NCBI GenBank assembly: GCA_022841705.1
Contig: JALHQZ010000015.1
Span: 1-50,672, forward strand
Origin: Pirellulales bacterium
GTDB taxonomy: Bacteria > Planctomycetota > Planctomycetia > Pirellulales > Lacipirellulaceae
DNA: 50,672 nt
Direction of reading: 5' to 3'
Both the position numbers and the translations under genes were made by a program. The stretch's first letter is position 1; each line of letters opens with the position of its first letter. This document shows positions 7,513 to 17,049 of this stretch, in pieces. The notes beneath the pieces are model-generated. The model saw only the letters and a program-made list of their open reading frames with translations. It did not search any database and was not told where the DNA came from.

Positions 7513-8632
7513 AACGTTCGGTTTACTCAATCGATGGCCGGTGATTGTCCACAATGACCCCTGGAAATTTAACCAGATCAACGGCCTCGGTGTGCATGAG
7601 GACGGCTGTACCACGCAGTCCATCTACCTCCAATTCGAGCGCGACTTTATCGCCGGCGCGCTTCATCGTTCGGTGCTTGAAGCGGCAGAATGGCTCGGCT
7701 TCCTGCCCGTCCCGACGTATGTTGAGAATGAAGTCGTGCCGCTCGATCTGTCCGCCCCCTGGGATCAGCAAGAGCTTCAGCTCAAGTATGGCTATCTCCA
7801 AGCGATTGGCGCACGCCAAATCCTTGAGATTGCCAGCAACGAGCCAGTTGCCTACACGGACACCAACGGCGACACGGTTGAAGACCTTGCCACCATCACT
7901 ATCGAAGCGGCATCGTTCGATCTCGAAGAGGTGCGCGTGTTTTACCGTGTGGATGATGGGGCTGAGGGTGTAGCGCATCCGAGTTGGGAGATCGAGGGAC
8001 TCACGCGCAAAGACAATGGCGACGGCACGGTGACACTGACCGGCCACAAATCGCTGTTTGTCCATCCCGACGTGTGGGCGCAGGAATACAGCAGCGGCCA
8101 GGTCAAGTACGCCGGCGATACCCAAACCGATGCGCACTTTGTGGCCGAAGTCGATGTCTACCGTGTGTATACAAATCTCGATCACACCGTCACGCTGCAC
8201 GCTCAAGGCACAACTTACGAAGTAACGGCGCATATCAACGATACGCGCTATGCGTCGCTCAGTCTGAGCAAGCTGGCCTTGAACGACCCTGACCCCGCTT
8301 ACCCGGTGTTTGCCACGATTTCTTACATCGCTGGCTACCCACGCAGCCGAGGGCTGATGTACCGGCCTCTGGAAACCGCTCTGGTGCGCTATGCCAACGT
8401 GCATACCCCGCAGCAGCTTTGCTATTGTGACCGCACACTGGCGATGTGGAAAGACGACAACAAACCGCCGGAAGCGATCACTCAGGCTGACAGTGAGAAC
8501 CCGCCCCCGTTCGGCATCACGCACGCTGGCTTCGAGCTATGGCGCGTGATCGAGCCGCTCGCGCTCAAGTTCAAAGGCCGCGAGCGACGGAGCTACCCCA
8601 ATGCCGACAAGGTTCGTTACTTCAAAAGCTAG
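7493..8632 (+). CDS. Head-tail or neck structural protein, unknown family
   Basis: A 379-residue protein starting MARSDVETFGLLNRWPVIVHNDPW. It has a mixed alpha/beta pattern and repeated beta segments such as YRVYTNLDHTVTLHAQG in the middle. I do not recognise the family. Its place between connectors and an HK97 gp10-like protein suggests a neck, connector or virion structural role. Its start is duplicated at 6526, which shows the gene was contiguous with 6296-6523 before the HNH element entered. GAGG lies seven bases before ATG 7493. Confidence 0.65.
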   Translation: MARSDVETFGLLNRWPVIVHNDPWKFNQINGLGVHEDGCTTQSIYLQFERDFIAGALHRSVLEAAEWLGFLPVPTYVENEVVPLDLSAPWDQQELQLKYGYLQAIGARQILEIASNEPVAYTDTNGDTVEDLATITIEAASFDLEEVRVFYRVDDGAEGVAHPSWEIEGLTRKDNGDGTVTLTGHKSLFVHPDVWAQEYSSGQVKYAGDTQTDAHFVAEVDVYRVYTNLDHTVTLHAQGTTYEVTAHINDTRYASLSLSKLALNDPDPAYPVFATISYIAGYPRSRGLMYRPLETALVRYANVHTPQQLCYCDRTLAMWKDDNKPPEAITQADSENPPPFGITHAGFELWRVIEPLALKFKGRERRSYPNADKVRYFKS

Positions 8633-9119
8633 GCAGCGCCTCATTGCCACTGACAAATATGTGCAAGAAGAGCTGGCGAAAGAAGCAGTGGCTTCTGGCG
8701 TCCGGCTCAAAGCGGCACACGACGAAGTTGTGAGCGACTGGGACGGCAAGCCGATCTTTACCTATGTCATCAGTATTCAGCCAGATCGCATTCGCGTCTC
8801 CACTCGCGTCTCTGGCACGAATAAACAGAAATGGCACTGGGTCAATAAAGGCACGAAAGGCCCGTACCTCATCCCCACGTTTCCACGCCCTATGCCGCTT
8901 CGCTTCCAAACCGGCTATCAGGCGCACACGCAGCCGATAGCCAAGCATCATCAGGGCAGCGGCGAGGCTACCGGCGGGTGGGTATCCACTTATCAGGTCA
9001 CACACCCTGGCATCAAGGCGCGTGACTTCACTGTAACCATAGACCGCGAAGAGAGGCCGATTTTTCGGCGAAATGTTGAAAACGCAATCCGAAGAGCCAT
9101 CAGAAAGGCTAAAGGCTAA
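8601..9119 (+). CDS. Tail completion protein, HK97 gp10-like
   Basis: A 172-residue protein. The C-terminal part has HPGIKARDF followed by a basic helix (NVENAIRRAIRKAK), the hallmark of HK97 gp10-like head-tail joining proteins that cap the tail tube or attach it to the connector. It overlaps the previous gene by 32 nt and the tail tube gene by one base (TAATG). The position immediately before the tail tube gene supports the assignment. Confidence 0.78.
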   Translation: MPTRFVTSKARQRLIATDKYVQEELAKEAVASGVRLKAAHDEVVSDWDGKPIFTYVISIQPDRIRVSTRVSGTNKQKWHWVNKGTKGPYLIPTFPRPMPLRFQTGYQAHTQPIAKHHQGSGEATGGWVSTYQVTHPGIKARDFTVTIDREERPIFRRNVENAIRRAIRKAKG

Positions 9120-10615
9120 TGGGAACTGAGAGCGTCGTATTAGAAGTGTTGGAGGGCGGCCCCGGCAATGGCAACTGGAAGCCGCTGCATATGTTTGGCG
9201 ATCAATCGGGCGTGGTCGTAAGCGGGCCAAGCGGCGGCGGGCGCGAGTTTGCCGACCAGATCGTCCGCGATTACAAGCTCGGCGGCAAGCTCGTGATCGC
9301 TAAAACCGTTGAAACGGGCGTGCCGGCACCAGTGGAGTTCAATATCGAGCTGCCGTTCGATAGTGCTGTGCGCGAGTACCTGTCGCGCCCGGTCAACAAC
9401 CGCAAGAGTTTGCGCCTGCGCTGGTACTGTGGCGACTTCGCGGACACGATGAATTTCCAGAAAATTCTGATGTACCCTGACGCGAAGAGCGGGGCGAAGA
9501 ATTACAACCGCAATCTGAAGGACGACACGACCAACACCGCCGATGCGCTGCGCCGCGTGGTGGGACAGCGTGCGCCCTATGAGGTTGAGCTGGATGCTCT
9601 GACGCACGTGCGCCTGGGCAATGTGGGTATCCTGCCGCTCAATAAGATCATCAGCGTTGGCTATGTGACCGAGGGCGATGACTGCTGTGGGTCGAACCTG
9701 CCCAACGACGGCAATCAGGACTTCATCGCCGTCACGGACGCCGATGGCTCGAACCTGCCGCACCTCTACTGGACGGCCAATGGCGGCACAAGTTTCACCG
9801 ATGTGACCATGACCGGCCTGACCAACTTCAGCGCCGTCGATGTGGTCAAAGTCGGCGATTACATCGTCGTCTGCGGGATTGGCGCGGGCGGTGGGATCGC
9901 ATATGCCAAATGGTCACTCATCAAGGCCGGAACCGCCACCTGGACGCGCTCAACCAATGTATCTGCCGGCACCATCGTGAATGCGCTCGTGGCGGTTAAT
10001 GCGACGACCATCTATAGCTTCGGGCAGGCCGGCGCGATCCTGAAGTCTACCGACGGTGGACGTACCTTCGCCTCCATTGGAACGGCAGTGACGGCCAGCA
10101 ACTTCTCTGTCGGCGCGGCGGTGTCGATTGATGAAAACCTGATCTGGGCGGGGGCAAGTGCGGGTGTACTGGTGAAAATCCAGAACGGCGCACCGTCTGT
10201 CGTAACCGTGACCGGCATCGGCGGCAGCGCGATCAATGCGGTGGCCGTGCCGCGCTCGCGGGGGTGCGAGGTCTACGTCGGCACGGCTGACGGGAATATC
10301 CGCGTCAGCAAAGACACCGGCTCAACCTGGGCGGCGCTGGCGTTTGATAACGTGGGCGTCGGGGCGATTGATGACCTGCAATTCTACGGTCAGCGCGGCG
10401 AAATCCTGTTCGTGGTACAGACGAACGGCTCCTCACAATCGCGCATCATCCGCGATCACAGTGGCGGCAAAATGGGCAGCGATATTGAAATCCTCGGCTC
10501 ATTTACCAACCCGGCCAACTCCGTCATCAACTCGATTGCACCGAGTCACTACAACCACGCTTTGACCGTTGGCGAGGTCAATACCGCCACCGGCTTTATC
10601 GGCAAGGCATCTTAG
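9119..10615 (+). CDS. Tail tube protein fused to a BNR-type beta-propeller
   Basis: A 498-residue protein. The first 170 to 180 residues look like a tail tube protein by position (between tail completion and chaperone genes) and beta content. The rest repeats a blade pattern with Asp-box-like motifs: YWTANGGTSFTD (about residues 220), ILKSTDGGRTF (about 305) and IRVSKDTGSTW (about 395), as in sialidase or photosystem-assembly type propellers. A propeller on each tube subunit would decorate the tail surface and could bind host sugars. It starts at the ATG overlapping the previous stop. Alternatively the N-terminal part could be a tail terminator, but no other tail tube candidate exists. Confidence 0.72.
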   Translation: MGTESVVLEVLEGGPGNGNWKPLHMFGDQSGVVVSGPSGGGREFADQIVRDYKLGGKLVIAKTVETGVPAPVEFNIELPFDSAVREYLSRPVNNRKSLRLRWYCGDFADTMNFQKILMYPDAKSGAKNYNRNLKDDTTNTADALRRVVGQRAPYEVELDALTHVRLGNVGILPLNKIISVGYVTEGDDCCGSNLPNDGNQDFIAVTDADGSNLPHLYWTANGGTSFTDVTMTGLTNFSAVDVVKVGDYIVVCGIGAGGGIAYAKWSLIKAGTATWTRSTNVSAGTIVNALVAVNATTIYSFGQAGAILKSTDGGRTFASIGTAVTASNFSVGAAVSIDENLIWAGASAGVLVKIQNGAPSVVTVTGIGGSAINAVAVPRSRGCEVYVGTADGNIRVSKDTGSTWAALAFDNVGVGAIDDLQFYGQRGEILFVVQTNGSSQSRIIRDHSGGKMGSDIEILGSFTNPANSVINSIAPSHYNHALTVGEVNTATGFIGKAS

Positions 10616-10617
10616 TC

Positions 10618-11190
10618 ATGACTGAACCGCAGCGCAATCTATTCGAGGTTGCGCTCGACGTGGGGGAGGTGCTGCTCGTGCAGAGCCTCTCCCCTTACGT
10701 GCGAGCGCAGTTATGGGATGTGGCAAACGGTGTCTATCCCGATCCTGATGCCGCGCCCTATGAGCGCGAAGTCCCGAACGCGGCTGTTCCGGGGATGAAG
10801 ACACCTGCTGACCAGAATGAAGAGTATCGCCGGCTCAAAGCGAGTGCGTCTATCCAGCGGCTCGCCTATTTCTACGAACTGCTGATTGATGCCGGCTGCG
10901 TGGTCGATACGGTGGACGGCCATGAGGTGACACTCGCCCGTTATGCCGACGATCTGGCACACGTGCGCCGCATCATGAAGCTCGAAGGTGAGCGCAACGA
11001 TTTCCAGGACTGCGTGAAATACGTTCTGCTCCGATCAGGGGTTGAAATTCGTGCGGTGGCGAATGCGGGTAACGCTTCGCTCACCAACGAGGAGGTGATG
11101 CGCGGCATCCGCTCCTTTCGCTATTATGTGGAACGATCTGCCGCTGGAACGAATCATTACCGAAAAGCTGCACCCCGTCCTGAAGGATGA
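10618..11190 (+). CDS. Tail assembly chaperone, upstream frame
   Basis: A 190-residue, helical, acidic protein immediately before the tape measure gene and overlapped by a second short frame, the usual arrangement of lambda G/GT-type tail chaperones. No sequence match is visible. It begins MTEPQRNLFEVALD. The C-terminus lies in a different frame from the following gene, so a fusion would need a +1 or -2 shift between about 11099 and 11190. The codons include a very strong internal ribosome-like sequence, GGAGGTGATG, at 11091-11100. Confidence 0.7.
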   Translation: MTEPQRNLFEVALDVGEVLLVQSLSPYVRAQLWDVANGVYPDPDAAPYEREVPNAAVPGMKTPADQNEEYRRLKASASIQRLAYFYELLIDAGCVVDTVDGHEVTLARYADDLAHVRRIMKLEGERNDFQDCVKYVLLRSGVEIRAVANAGNASLTNEEVMRGIRSFRYYVERSAAGTNHYRKAAPRPEG

Positions 11191-11374
11191 TCTGACCAAG
11201 CCCAAAATTCGCTATGACACCACTTACGACGCGATGGAAGCGGCAGCCGTCTATGGCTTCAGCGAGTACATGAATGCGCCTCACGAGTGGCAAGTGATGA
11301 TGGTGGCTTATATCAAAGCTCGTGCGACGCTGAAATCCATGAGCGACTGGGAAAGCTGGCACAAAGATGACTGA
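11126..11374 (+). CDS. Tail assembly chaperone, downstream frame (probable frameshift product)
   Basis: An 82-residue helical protein (MWNDLPLERIITEKLHP). The frame is open from 11099 to its stop at 11374 and overlaps the upstream chaperone gene by up to 65 nt from its ATG. There is no ribosome site just before ATG 11126. It may be made as a C-terminal extension of the previous protein by ribosomal frameshifting, as in most long-tailed phages, or by internal initiation from the GGAGG at 11091. The direction needed, +1 or -2, is not the common -1. Its stop overlaps the tape measure start by 8 nt. Confidence 0.65.
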   Translation: MWNDLPLERIITEKLHPVLKDDLTKPKIRYDTTYDAMEAAAVYGFSEYMNAPHEWQVMMVAYIKARATLKSMSDWESWHKDD

Positions 11375-14024
11375 TCGAGACGATATTGTTTTTGAGGCGG
11401 TACTCGACAAGAGCGGCTTTAATGCACGCTCGCTCGTGGGCGACCTCGACAACATTGAAGCCGCCGGCAAGGATGCGGTGTCCGAAATGAACCGCCTCGG
11501 CGCTGCGATCAATGATATTGATGGCAGTGTCAGCGTCACGACCAGCGTGGATGATAGTGATCTGCGAGCGGCGAAGGGTATTCATGATGAACTGAATACC
11601 AACACCAGCATGAAAGCGCAGGCCGATGGCAGTGAGCTTGACGCGATTGAATCCAGGCTCAACGATATTCGGGCGCTGGCGACGATTGATGTGGTTTTGC
11701 AGGTCGGCGGGGCGCTGGGTGGCGCGACAGAGCTGCCTATTGTGGGCAGTATCATCGCGGCTGATGAAGCCCTGGCGCGGCTCGAAGGCACAACAGGACG
11801 CATGATTCCCGGCGCTGAGGAATTGATCGTTGATCTGTATACCAACGCCTGGGGCGAGAGCCGGGCAGCGATTGCGGAGGTTGTCACTGAGGCGGGCAAT
11901 CTGGCAATTGCGAACGGGGACATTGAGTCAGCCGTTCAGACTGCGTTTCAGGTGGCCGATACCCAGATCGGTGATACGACTGAAGTGCTGCGGGCAATGG
12001 ACACGCTCGTCAAAAACCAGCTTGCACCGAACTTCCAAGCGGCTGGCGATCTGATTGTCGCCGGCTTGCAAAACGGGGCTAATCGCGGCGAAGATTTACT
12101 CGATACCTTCAACGAGTACGGCAGCACGTTTGCCGAGCTGGAGATCAGCGGTCAGGGTGCGCTGGCGTTGATTAACAGCGGTCTTGAGGCCGGCATCGAC
12201 AACTCAGACCGGGTGGCTGATGCTATTCGTGAGACGGGTATCCGCCTGCGTGAAATTGGGGAAGACGAGAATATCGCTAATGCGTTTTCCCGACTTGATG
12301 AACTGTCGTCAGTCGATTTATCGGCGAGCTTTGACGCTTACAATGCCGGCGAAATATCGGGCGACGAGTTTTTCAATGGCTTCTTTCAATCGCTATCAGA
12401 GGCAAGCGCCAGCAACCCTGAAGAGGCAAGTGTTATTGCTGCGACGCTGGTCGGGACGATCTCAGAGGATTTCGGCACCGAAGCCGTCTCGCAGCTTTCG
12501 ACCACTTGGGACGAGACGATGGGAACGCTCGAAGGCCGCGCTCAGACGGCCAGCGACACGATCAATAACACCCTGTCTACGTCCATCACCGGCTTGGGGC
12601 GCACCATTGAGCAGGAACTCGTCACGACGGCTGAGGACATCATCGACATTGACGCTCTGACTGAGAAAGTGAAGACGGCAGCACAGACGATTGGCAGTGA
12701 GCTTCGTTCTGGGGCAACGCTGGGTGAGGCGCTCGAAATCGGGCTTGAGTTGGGCGAAGGCACATTCACCAAACTTGAGAGCGTGATTGGCAATCTTGGC
12801 CTTGTGATTATGCAGGCCATTGCCGGTGCGCTCGATCTGCTCGGCCAGGGGGACGCTGCCGAGCAGTTGCGCGAGAGCATTGCCGGCGCAGCGGGTGGGC
12901 AGCTCGCGTTCGATCTGAAGCTGGCCGACGATGGTGAGAGTGTCAGCCAAGCCGTGAGCAATGCGCTCTCGCGTGGCGTCGAATCGGCGGATATTGGCGA
13001 GGCAGCCGTAACCGCCGTCAACGAGCGACTGGCACGGGGCGACTTTGCAGGCGCTCAAGCGATTGTGGACGCGATCTCGGCGGCGGCTGTCGAAGGCACC
13101 GGAACAGCCAGTGAGGAAATCGCCGCCCGCGCTCAATCGGTATTCGGCAACATCGGCGATGAATATGCCACCAGCTTACTCAATGAGCAGTTAGGCGGGC
13201 TGTCGGTTTATGAAGCCAGCATAACCGAACTCAATGATGCGTTTCAGGCCATTATTCCGGCACTGGAAGCCAGTAGTGTCTTTGACCAATCGAAGGCCGC
13301 TGTGTTAACGGGTATCGTGAATGAAATTCGTGTGGCTGGTGAGGCCGGCGCGATTGACACCGGCGGCTTGCAAGAACTGATCGACGCGGCGACGCTGGCC
13401 GGCGATAGCGTCAACACGGCTATTGATGAAACGATTGTCCTGGCACCGGAGGCCGGCACAGCCCTCAGTGAAGAGATGGGCGTACCGGGGCGGACAGCGT
13501 TTGAAGATGTGGGTTCAGCGGCAGACGCCACGCGCAGTCAAATCGACCTCTTTGCTGGTGAGACGAAGCAAAACCTAGAGGAAACCAAAGCCGCTTTCAT
13601 TGAGTTTTCTGAAGAATCCGTTGTGGCTGTGGATAAGATTTCAGAGCGCATTCTCTATGCTCAAGAAGTCTTAGGTGGCTTGAGCGCCGACCTGGGCGTA
13701 GCTGAAGCGCCAACGGGCGGAGGCGACGGAACAGTGGTTACGACAGATGCCCCCGCTGCCGAGGGTGGCTCGCGCCGAGGCACGTTCCTCGTTGGTGAGG
13801 ATGGGCCGGAAATCGTGACGACAGACAGCCGCGTTGGTGTCCTCAATAACCGCTCGACACAATCCATGTTCGCAGCCCTGGCTGCGATTGGCTCAGGCTC
13901 GTTTGCCCGACCATCCACTTCGAGCAGTCGCTCGGCCACCATCAACCAAACCAACTACATCAATTCAAGAGCCGAAGGCGAGAACCTCGCCCAACGTAAT
14001 GCGGACATGATTCGAGGGTTTTAA
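11367..14024 (+). CDS. Tape measure protein
   Basis: An 885-residue protein, the longest in the genome, helical and Ala/Glu/Ile-rich. It ends with a GEDGPEIV motif typical of tape measure C-termini, followed by a Ser/Thr/Asn-rich tail (NQTNYINSRAEGENLA). Tape measure proteins set tail length and are ejected ahead of the DNA. At about 0.15 nm per residue the tail would be near 130 nm, which is an estimate. The early DKSGFNA segment matches the 'D-x-S-x-F' start often seen in these proteins. It follows the chaperone genes and precedes the distal tail gene. Confidence 0.88.
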   Translation: MTDRDDIVFEAVLDKSGFNARSLVGDLDNIEAAGKDAVSEMNRLGAAINDIDGSVSVTTSVDDSDLRAAKGIHDELNTNTSMKAQADGSELDAIESRLNDIRALATIDVVLQVGGALGGATELPIVGSIIAADEALARLEGTTGRMIPGAEELIVDLYTNAWGESRAAIAEVVTEAGNLAIANGDIESAVQTAFQVADTQIGDTTEVLRAMDTLVKNQLAPNFQAAGDLIVAGLQNGANRGEDLLDTFNEYGSTFAELEISGQGALALINSGLEAGIDNSDRVADAIRETGIRLREIGEDENIANAFSRLDELSSVDLSASFDAYNAGEISGDEFFNGFFQSLSEASASNPEEASVIAATLVGTISEDFGTEAVSQLSTTWDETMGTLEGRAQTASDTINNTLSTSITGLGRTIEQELVTTAEDIIDIDALTEKVKTAAQTIGSELRSGATLGEALEIGLELGEGTFTKLESVIGNLGLVIMQAIAGALDLLGQGDAAEQLRESIAGAAGGQLAFDLKLADDGESVSQAVSNALSRGVESADIGEAAVTAVNERLARGDFAGAQAIVDAISAAAVEGTGTASEEIAARAQSVFGNIGDEYATSLLNEQLGGLSVYEASITELNDAFQAIIPALEASSVFDQSKAAVLTGIVNEIRVAGEAGAIDTGGLQELIDAATLAGDSVNTAIDETIVLAPEAGTALSEEMGVPGRTAFEDVGSAADATRSQIDLFAGETKQNLEETKAAFIEFSEESVVAVDKISERILYAQEVLGGLSADLGVAEAPTGGGDGTVVTTDAPAAEGGSRRGTFLVGEDGPEIVTTDSRVGVLNNRSTQSMFAALAAIGSGSFARPSTSSSRSATINQTNYINSRAEGENLAQRNADMIRGF

Positions 14025-15761
14025 ATGAGTTCTACACTGCAACGCCTGAATATCGTCTACGGGATGCGGGCGCCGTTCGGTGACACGTCCGGCGACTTTC
14101 CGCAGCAAGACGTGATTGATTTGCTGAACATGTCGAATTTCGCTGTTAATGCGCAGGGCTGGATTCCCAAGCTGCCTCAGCTCAAAAACGGCGGTGTGTA
14201 TCTGGATACCGGCATCGCCGATGGACGCGAGCTGGTGCATAGCGCGTATGATCTCGTACAAGAGACGCTTAACCTCACTTCAGCCGGAGCCACGCCGATC
14301 ACGCGCTATTATGCCGAAACGCGCCTGTCGCTGATGAATGATCGGGCGCTGGCGTTCCATACGCAGAGTGAAGGCTATCATCCGGTTTATCTGGAATGGT
14401 GGGCATATGGCGCACCCGCGCCGCAATATTCACTGATCTATAAGATCGAGATCGCCTATAGCAAAGATGCGCTTCAGCCGGTGAACATCAACGAGATCAC
14501 ACTCGTCATTCAACGGAGTCCATTCTGGCACGCACTCCCACCGCGCACACCGCCGCAGGCTTATACCCTAGAGCGAGCGGGCAGTGAGTTAACCGCTGCC
14601 AATGCCAATCTGGGAGCCTATACTGGCAATCTCGTGGAGGGGCAGGTTTACAACCGCGCCGAGCAGAATTCCGGTGGCACGACCATTACGAATAACTGGA
14701 TTAAAATCCCGAAGGAAGTCATCCCCGGCGATACGCCGGCACTCGTGCAGCTCACCTTTGGCGCTCGGCGTAACGATGAGGATTATCCCGAATCGACGGA
14801 TTATCATATTTCGTCGTTGTATATTTCCAAGTCTACCCGCATTAAAGATGCTGGTTTGCGCTTTACTTTGAACGGCGGCGACGGCACGGCTTATGTCGGG
14901 TCGAAGGTTCTCACTTCAGGCGCAAACGGCGGCATGGTGTCCAATGGTTCAGCTTCGGCGTACACCTGGGATTATGCCATTCCCGCCAGCACACCCTTTC
15001 CGAGCAATCAACCGGACTGGGAGATGGGGTTTGCGCTCAGTCCTCAACGCTATGGGCGTTATGCTATCTTTGCCCGCTTGCAATACAGCGGCACTCCTGG
15101 AAGTGTTAGCGTGCGCTGTCGGGTAGCTCCGCAGGAGTACGTCAGTACGGACAATATCGGCATGTTTGGCCCACCGATCACCACTGGCGAAAACCGCCTC
15201 GGCCTGGTTGACGCGGCGTTAATCACGGAATTGACCTACCTGGGCGTGGTGCAATTGCCATTTTCGGGTAAGGATTTTATGTCGCACGAGGGCATTCACG
15301 CCAACGTCGCCGCCGCCCCGAATTCAGACCCCTTTGTTTATGTGCGCCTGTTTTTCCGTAATACGGCGGGTTCCGTTCGTACCGTAAAACTGTCGGACGT
15401 GGTGCTGATGCCGATTGACGAAGGCGCAATTAATCTGGTGTATACCCTGCCCGGCACCTTTGCTGTCCGGTTGGGCGCACCGGGGATTGTCTATGATGAA
15501 AGCGGCCATTTGAGCGCCTACGGCTATCCTGCCGCAGTCTCTATTAACCGACCTGACGGGGCGCTTCCATCCGAGATTGGCGCGGTAACACCCTTTATTA
15601 AAGGGGACAACATCTCGCTCACGCCGGGAGTGGATAACTATCTACTCTTTTTGTGGACACGCGAAGTCCCGAACACACAGTATGAGTCCTCGCCAGAGTT
15701 TCGAGAACCAGTAGCGATCAACATCGTGCCGCGCTGGAAGGGAGTGCGCTCCACATTATGA
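14025..15761 (+). CDS. Distal tail protein candidate, large
   Basis: A 578-residue, beta-rich protein immediately after the tape measure gene, where distal tail (Dit) proteins lie. Its size is well above the usual 250 to 300 residues, so it may carry an extra carbohydrate-binding or galectin-like module; the middle (about residues 200-400) has several short beta strands separated by Gly/Ser loops. No motif identifies it with certainty. The gene begins directly after the tape measure stop and overlaps the hub gene by 4 nt. Confidence 0.6.
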   Translation: MSSTLQRLNIVYGMRAPFGDTSGDFPQQDVIDLLNMSNFAVNAQGWIPKLPQLKNGGVYLDTGIADGRELVHSAYDLVQETLNLTSAGATPITRYYAETRLSLMNDRALAFHTQSEGYHPVYLEWWAYGAPAPQYSLIYKIEIAYSKDALQPVNINEITLVIQRSPFWHALPPRTPPQAYTLERAGSELTAANANLGAYTGNLVEGQVYNRAEQNSGGTTITNNWIKIPKEVIPGDTPALVQLTFGARRNDEDYPESTDYHISSLYISKSTRIKDAGLRFTLNGGDGTAYVGSKVLTSGANGGMVSNGSASAYTWDYAIPASTPFPSNQPDWEMGFALSPQRYGRYAIFARLQYSGTPGSVSVRCRVAPQEYVSTDNIGMFGPPITTGENRLGLVDAALITELTYLGVVQLPFSGKDFMSHEGIHANVAAAPNSDPFVYVRLFFRNTAGSVRTVKLSDVVLMPIDEGAINLVYTLPGTFAVRLGAPGIVYDESGHLSAYGYPAAVSINRPDGALPSEIGAVTPFIKGDNISLTPGVDNYLLFLWTREVPNTQYESSPEFREPVAINIVPRWKGVRSTL

Positions 15762-16939
15762 GACACTGGCTAAACATCTATCAGCGCCCCAAGCAAGGCG
15801 AGCAGCCGCTTATTCGTCTGCCAGCCCATAGCTATCGGCACAAGATTGCGTCGGTAGGCTGGTTTGATACCGCCTCCTGCCGGGTACATCTGGAACGCGC
15901 CGATGTGCAATGGGCGTTCGATAACTGGATCGGTGGCGGTGTGCAGGTGTTTGTCGATAACCCGCACGAGCCGATCTGGGAAGGTTACATTAATCGACTG
16001 ACGTATAACATGGGGGCGCTATCCTATACGATGTCACTCGATGAGATGGCGAACCGCGTGGCGGCAGTCTATTCCGCGCCGGATGTGAGTACCACGATGG
16101 TTCAACAATCCCCACAAATCGACATCCCTGAAAGTCAGGACTTATTCGGGATTAAAGAAGGCGGGCTAGAGGGGTTACTGATTGAAGGATCAAATGTCAC
16201 GATCTTTAGCGCACTCGTAAATACGCAGGCGCTCATTCGCGCCTTTCCCAAAAAATCAACCGTTGCCTCTGTCAACCCGAATGACATTAACGTCATGACC
16301 ATCGAATGCAAGGGCTGGTATGACACACTGAATTGGTGTACCTACTTTAACACCAACACAACCGTCGCCAATCCCGACGTGCAAATCACGAACGCGCTTG
16401 CCAGCTATCCCAACGGCGATCTGTTTTTCTCCAATACGGCAGTCTCGCAGGTTGAAGCCAACACCGGCTTTAGTCGATCTCGTGAGGTACGAAGCGGGAT
16501 TAGTTATTGGCAATACTTCCAATCGCTTCAAGAGGCCGGCGACGGCTCGAATGCCTGGGTGATGGGTATTCTTCCCTCTGTTTACGGTTCAAATTACCGT
16601 CGGCGCTTTTACTACAGACCCGCCAGCACTGAACCCAAATATCAGGTGCGGGCGCAGCATGGCCGCATCCTCAACTTGTATGGTGCGGAAGTGCCGCCCT
16701 ACGAAGCCACGCCGAATGGGGGCGCGATCATCTCTGACCTGCTCGGTGTGGCGCGTTATGGCTTTGGCGAGAATCCGAACGAGTTCTACATTGATGGCGT
16801 CGAGTATGACGGCGACAGCCAGCAAGTACGCTTCTCCAGCACCGACAATACAGGTGTCGAGGGACTTTACCAATTCAACCGCCATTATAAGCTGCGAGGC
16901 AAACGCTTCGGGGCTGGCCCGCGCACGGCTTACGTCTAA
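15758..16939 (+). CDS. Tail hub / tail-tip protein candidate
   Basis: A 393-residue protein with mixed beta content, starting MRHWLNIYQRPKQGEQPL and containing PIWEGYINRL and a later YWQYFQSLQEAGDGSN segment. A phrase such as 'W-E-G-Y-I' near the start is common in tail hub proteins with a gp27-like fold. Its position, after the distal tail protein and at the end of the structural run, supports a hub role. There is no fused peptidase or lysozyme domain that I can see. Confidence 0.6.
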   Translation: MRHWLNIYQRPKQGEQPLIRLPAHSYRHKIASVGWFDTASCRVHLERADVQWAFDNWIGGGVQVFVDNPHEPIWEGYINRLTYNMGALSYTMSLDEMANRVAAVYSAPDVSTTMVQQSPQIDIPESQDLFGIKEGGLEGLLIEGSNVTIFSALVNTQALIRAFPKKSTVASVNPNDINVMTIECKGWYDTLNWCTYFNTNTTVANPDVQITNALASYPNGDLFFSNTAVSQVEANTGFSRSREVRSGISYWQYFQSLQEAGDGSNAWVMGILPSVYGSNYRRRFYYRPASTEPKYQVRAQHGRILNLYGAEVPPYEATPNGGAIISDLLGVARYGFGENPNEFYIDGVEYDGDSQQVRFSSTDNTGVEGLYQFNRHYKLRGKRFGAGPRTAYV

Positions 16940-16948
16940 CAGGTTCGT

Positions 16949-17020
16949 TTGTAAACTGAGGGGAAATCAGGTATAATTGTTCTAAATAAGCGCCGCCGCG
17001 ATGGGTGAACATCCGGCGGC
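16949..17020 (+). promoter_or_regulatory. Promoter and structured leader of HNH gene 2
   Basis: TTGTAA (16949-16954), 17 bases, TATAAT (16972-16977) form a complete promoter. AAATAA follows at 16984-16989, then a hairpin GCCGCCG (16992-16998) with CGGCGGC (17014-17020) and an inner GATG/CATC pair. The arrangement matches the leader of HNH gene 1. The sequence ACAGGTTC at 16939-16946, just before the promoter, recurs after the HNH gene at 17830-17837. Confidence 0.68.
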
Positions 17021-17049
17021 ATGAGCCTACGCTAAAAGGAGCGCAGACT

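Noticed and set aside
7523..8524. Minus-strand 333-residue open frame
   Set aside because: It is antisense to the gene at 7493, lies inside a rightward operon, has no ribosome site and has no recognisable motif.
12462..13136. Minus-strand 224-residue open frame opposite the tape measure gene
   Set aside because: Composition mirrors the plus-strand Ala/Glu-rich sequence; no start context and no neighbours on that strand.
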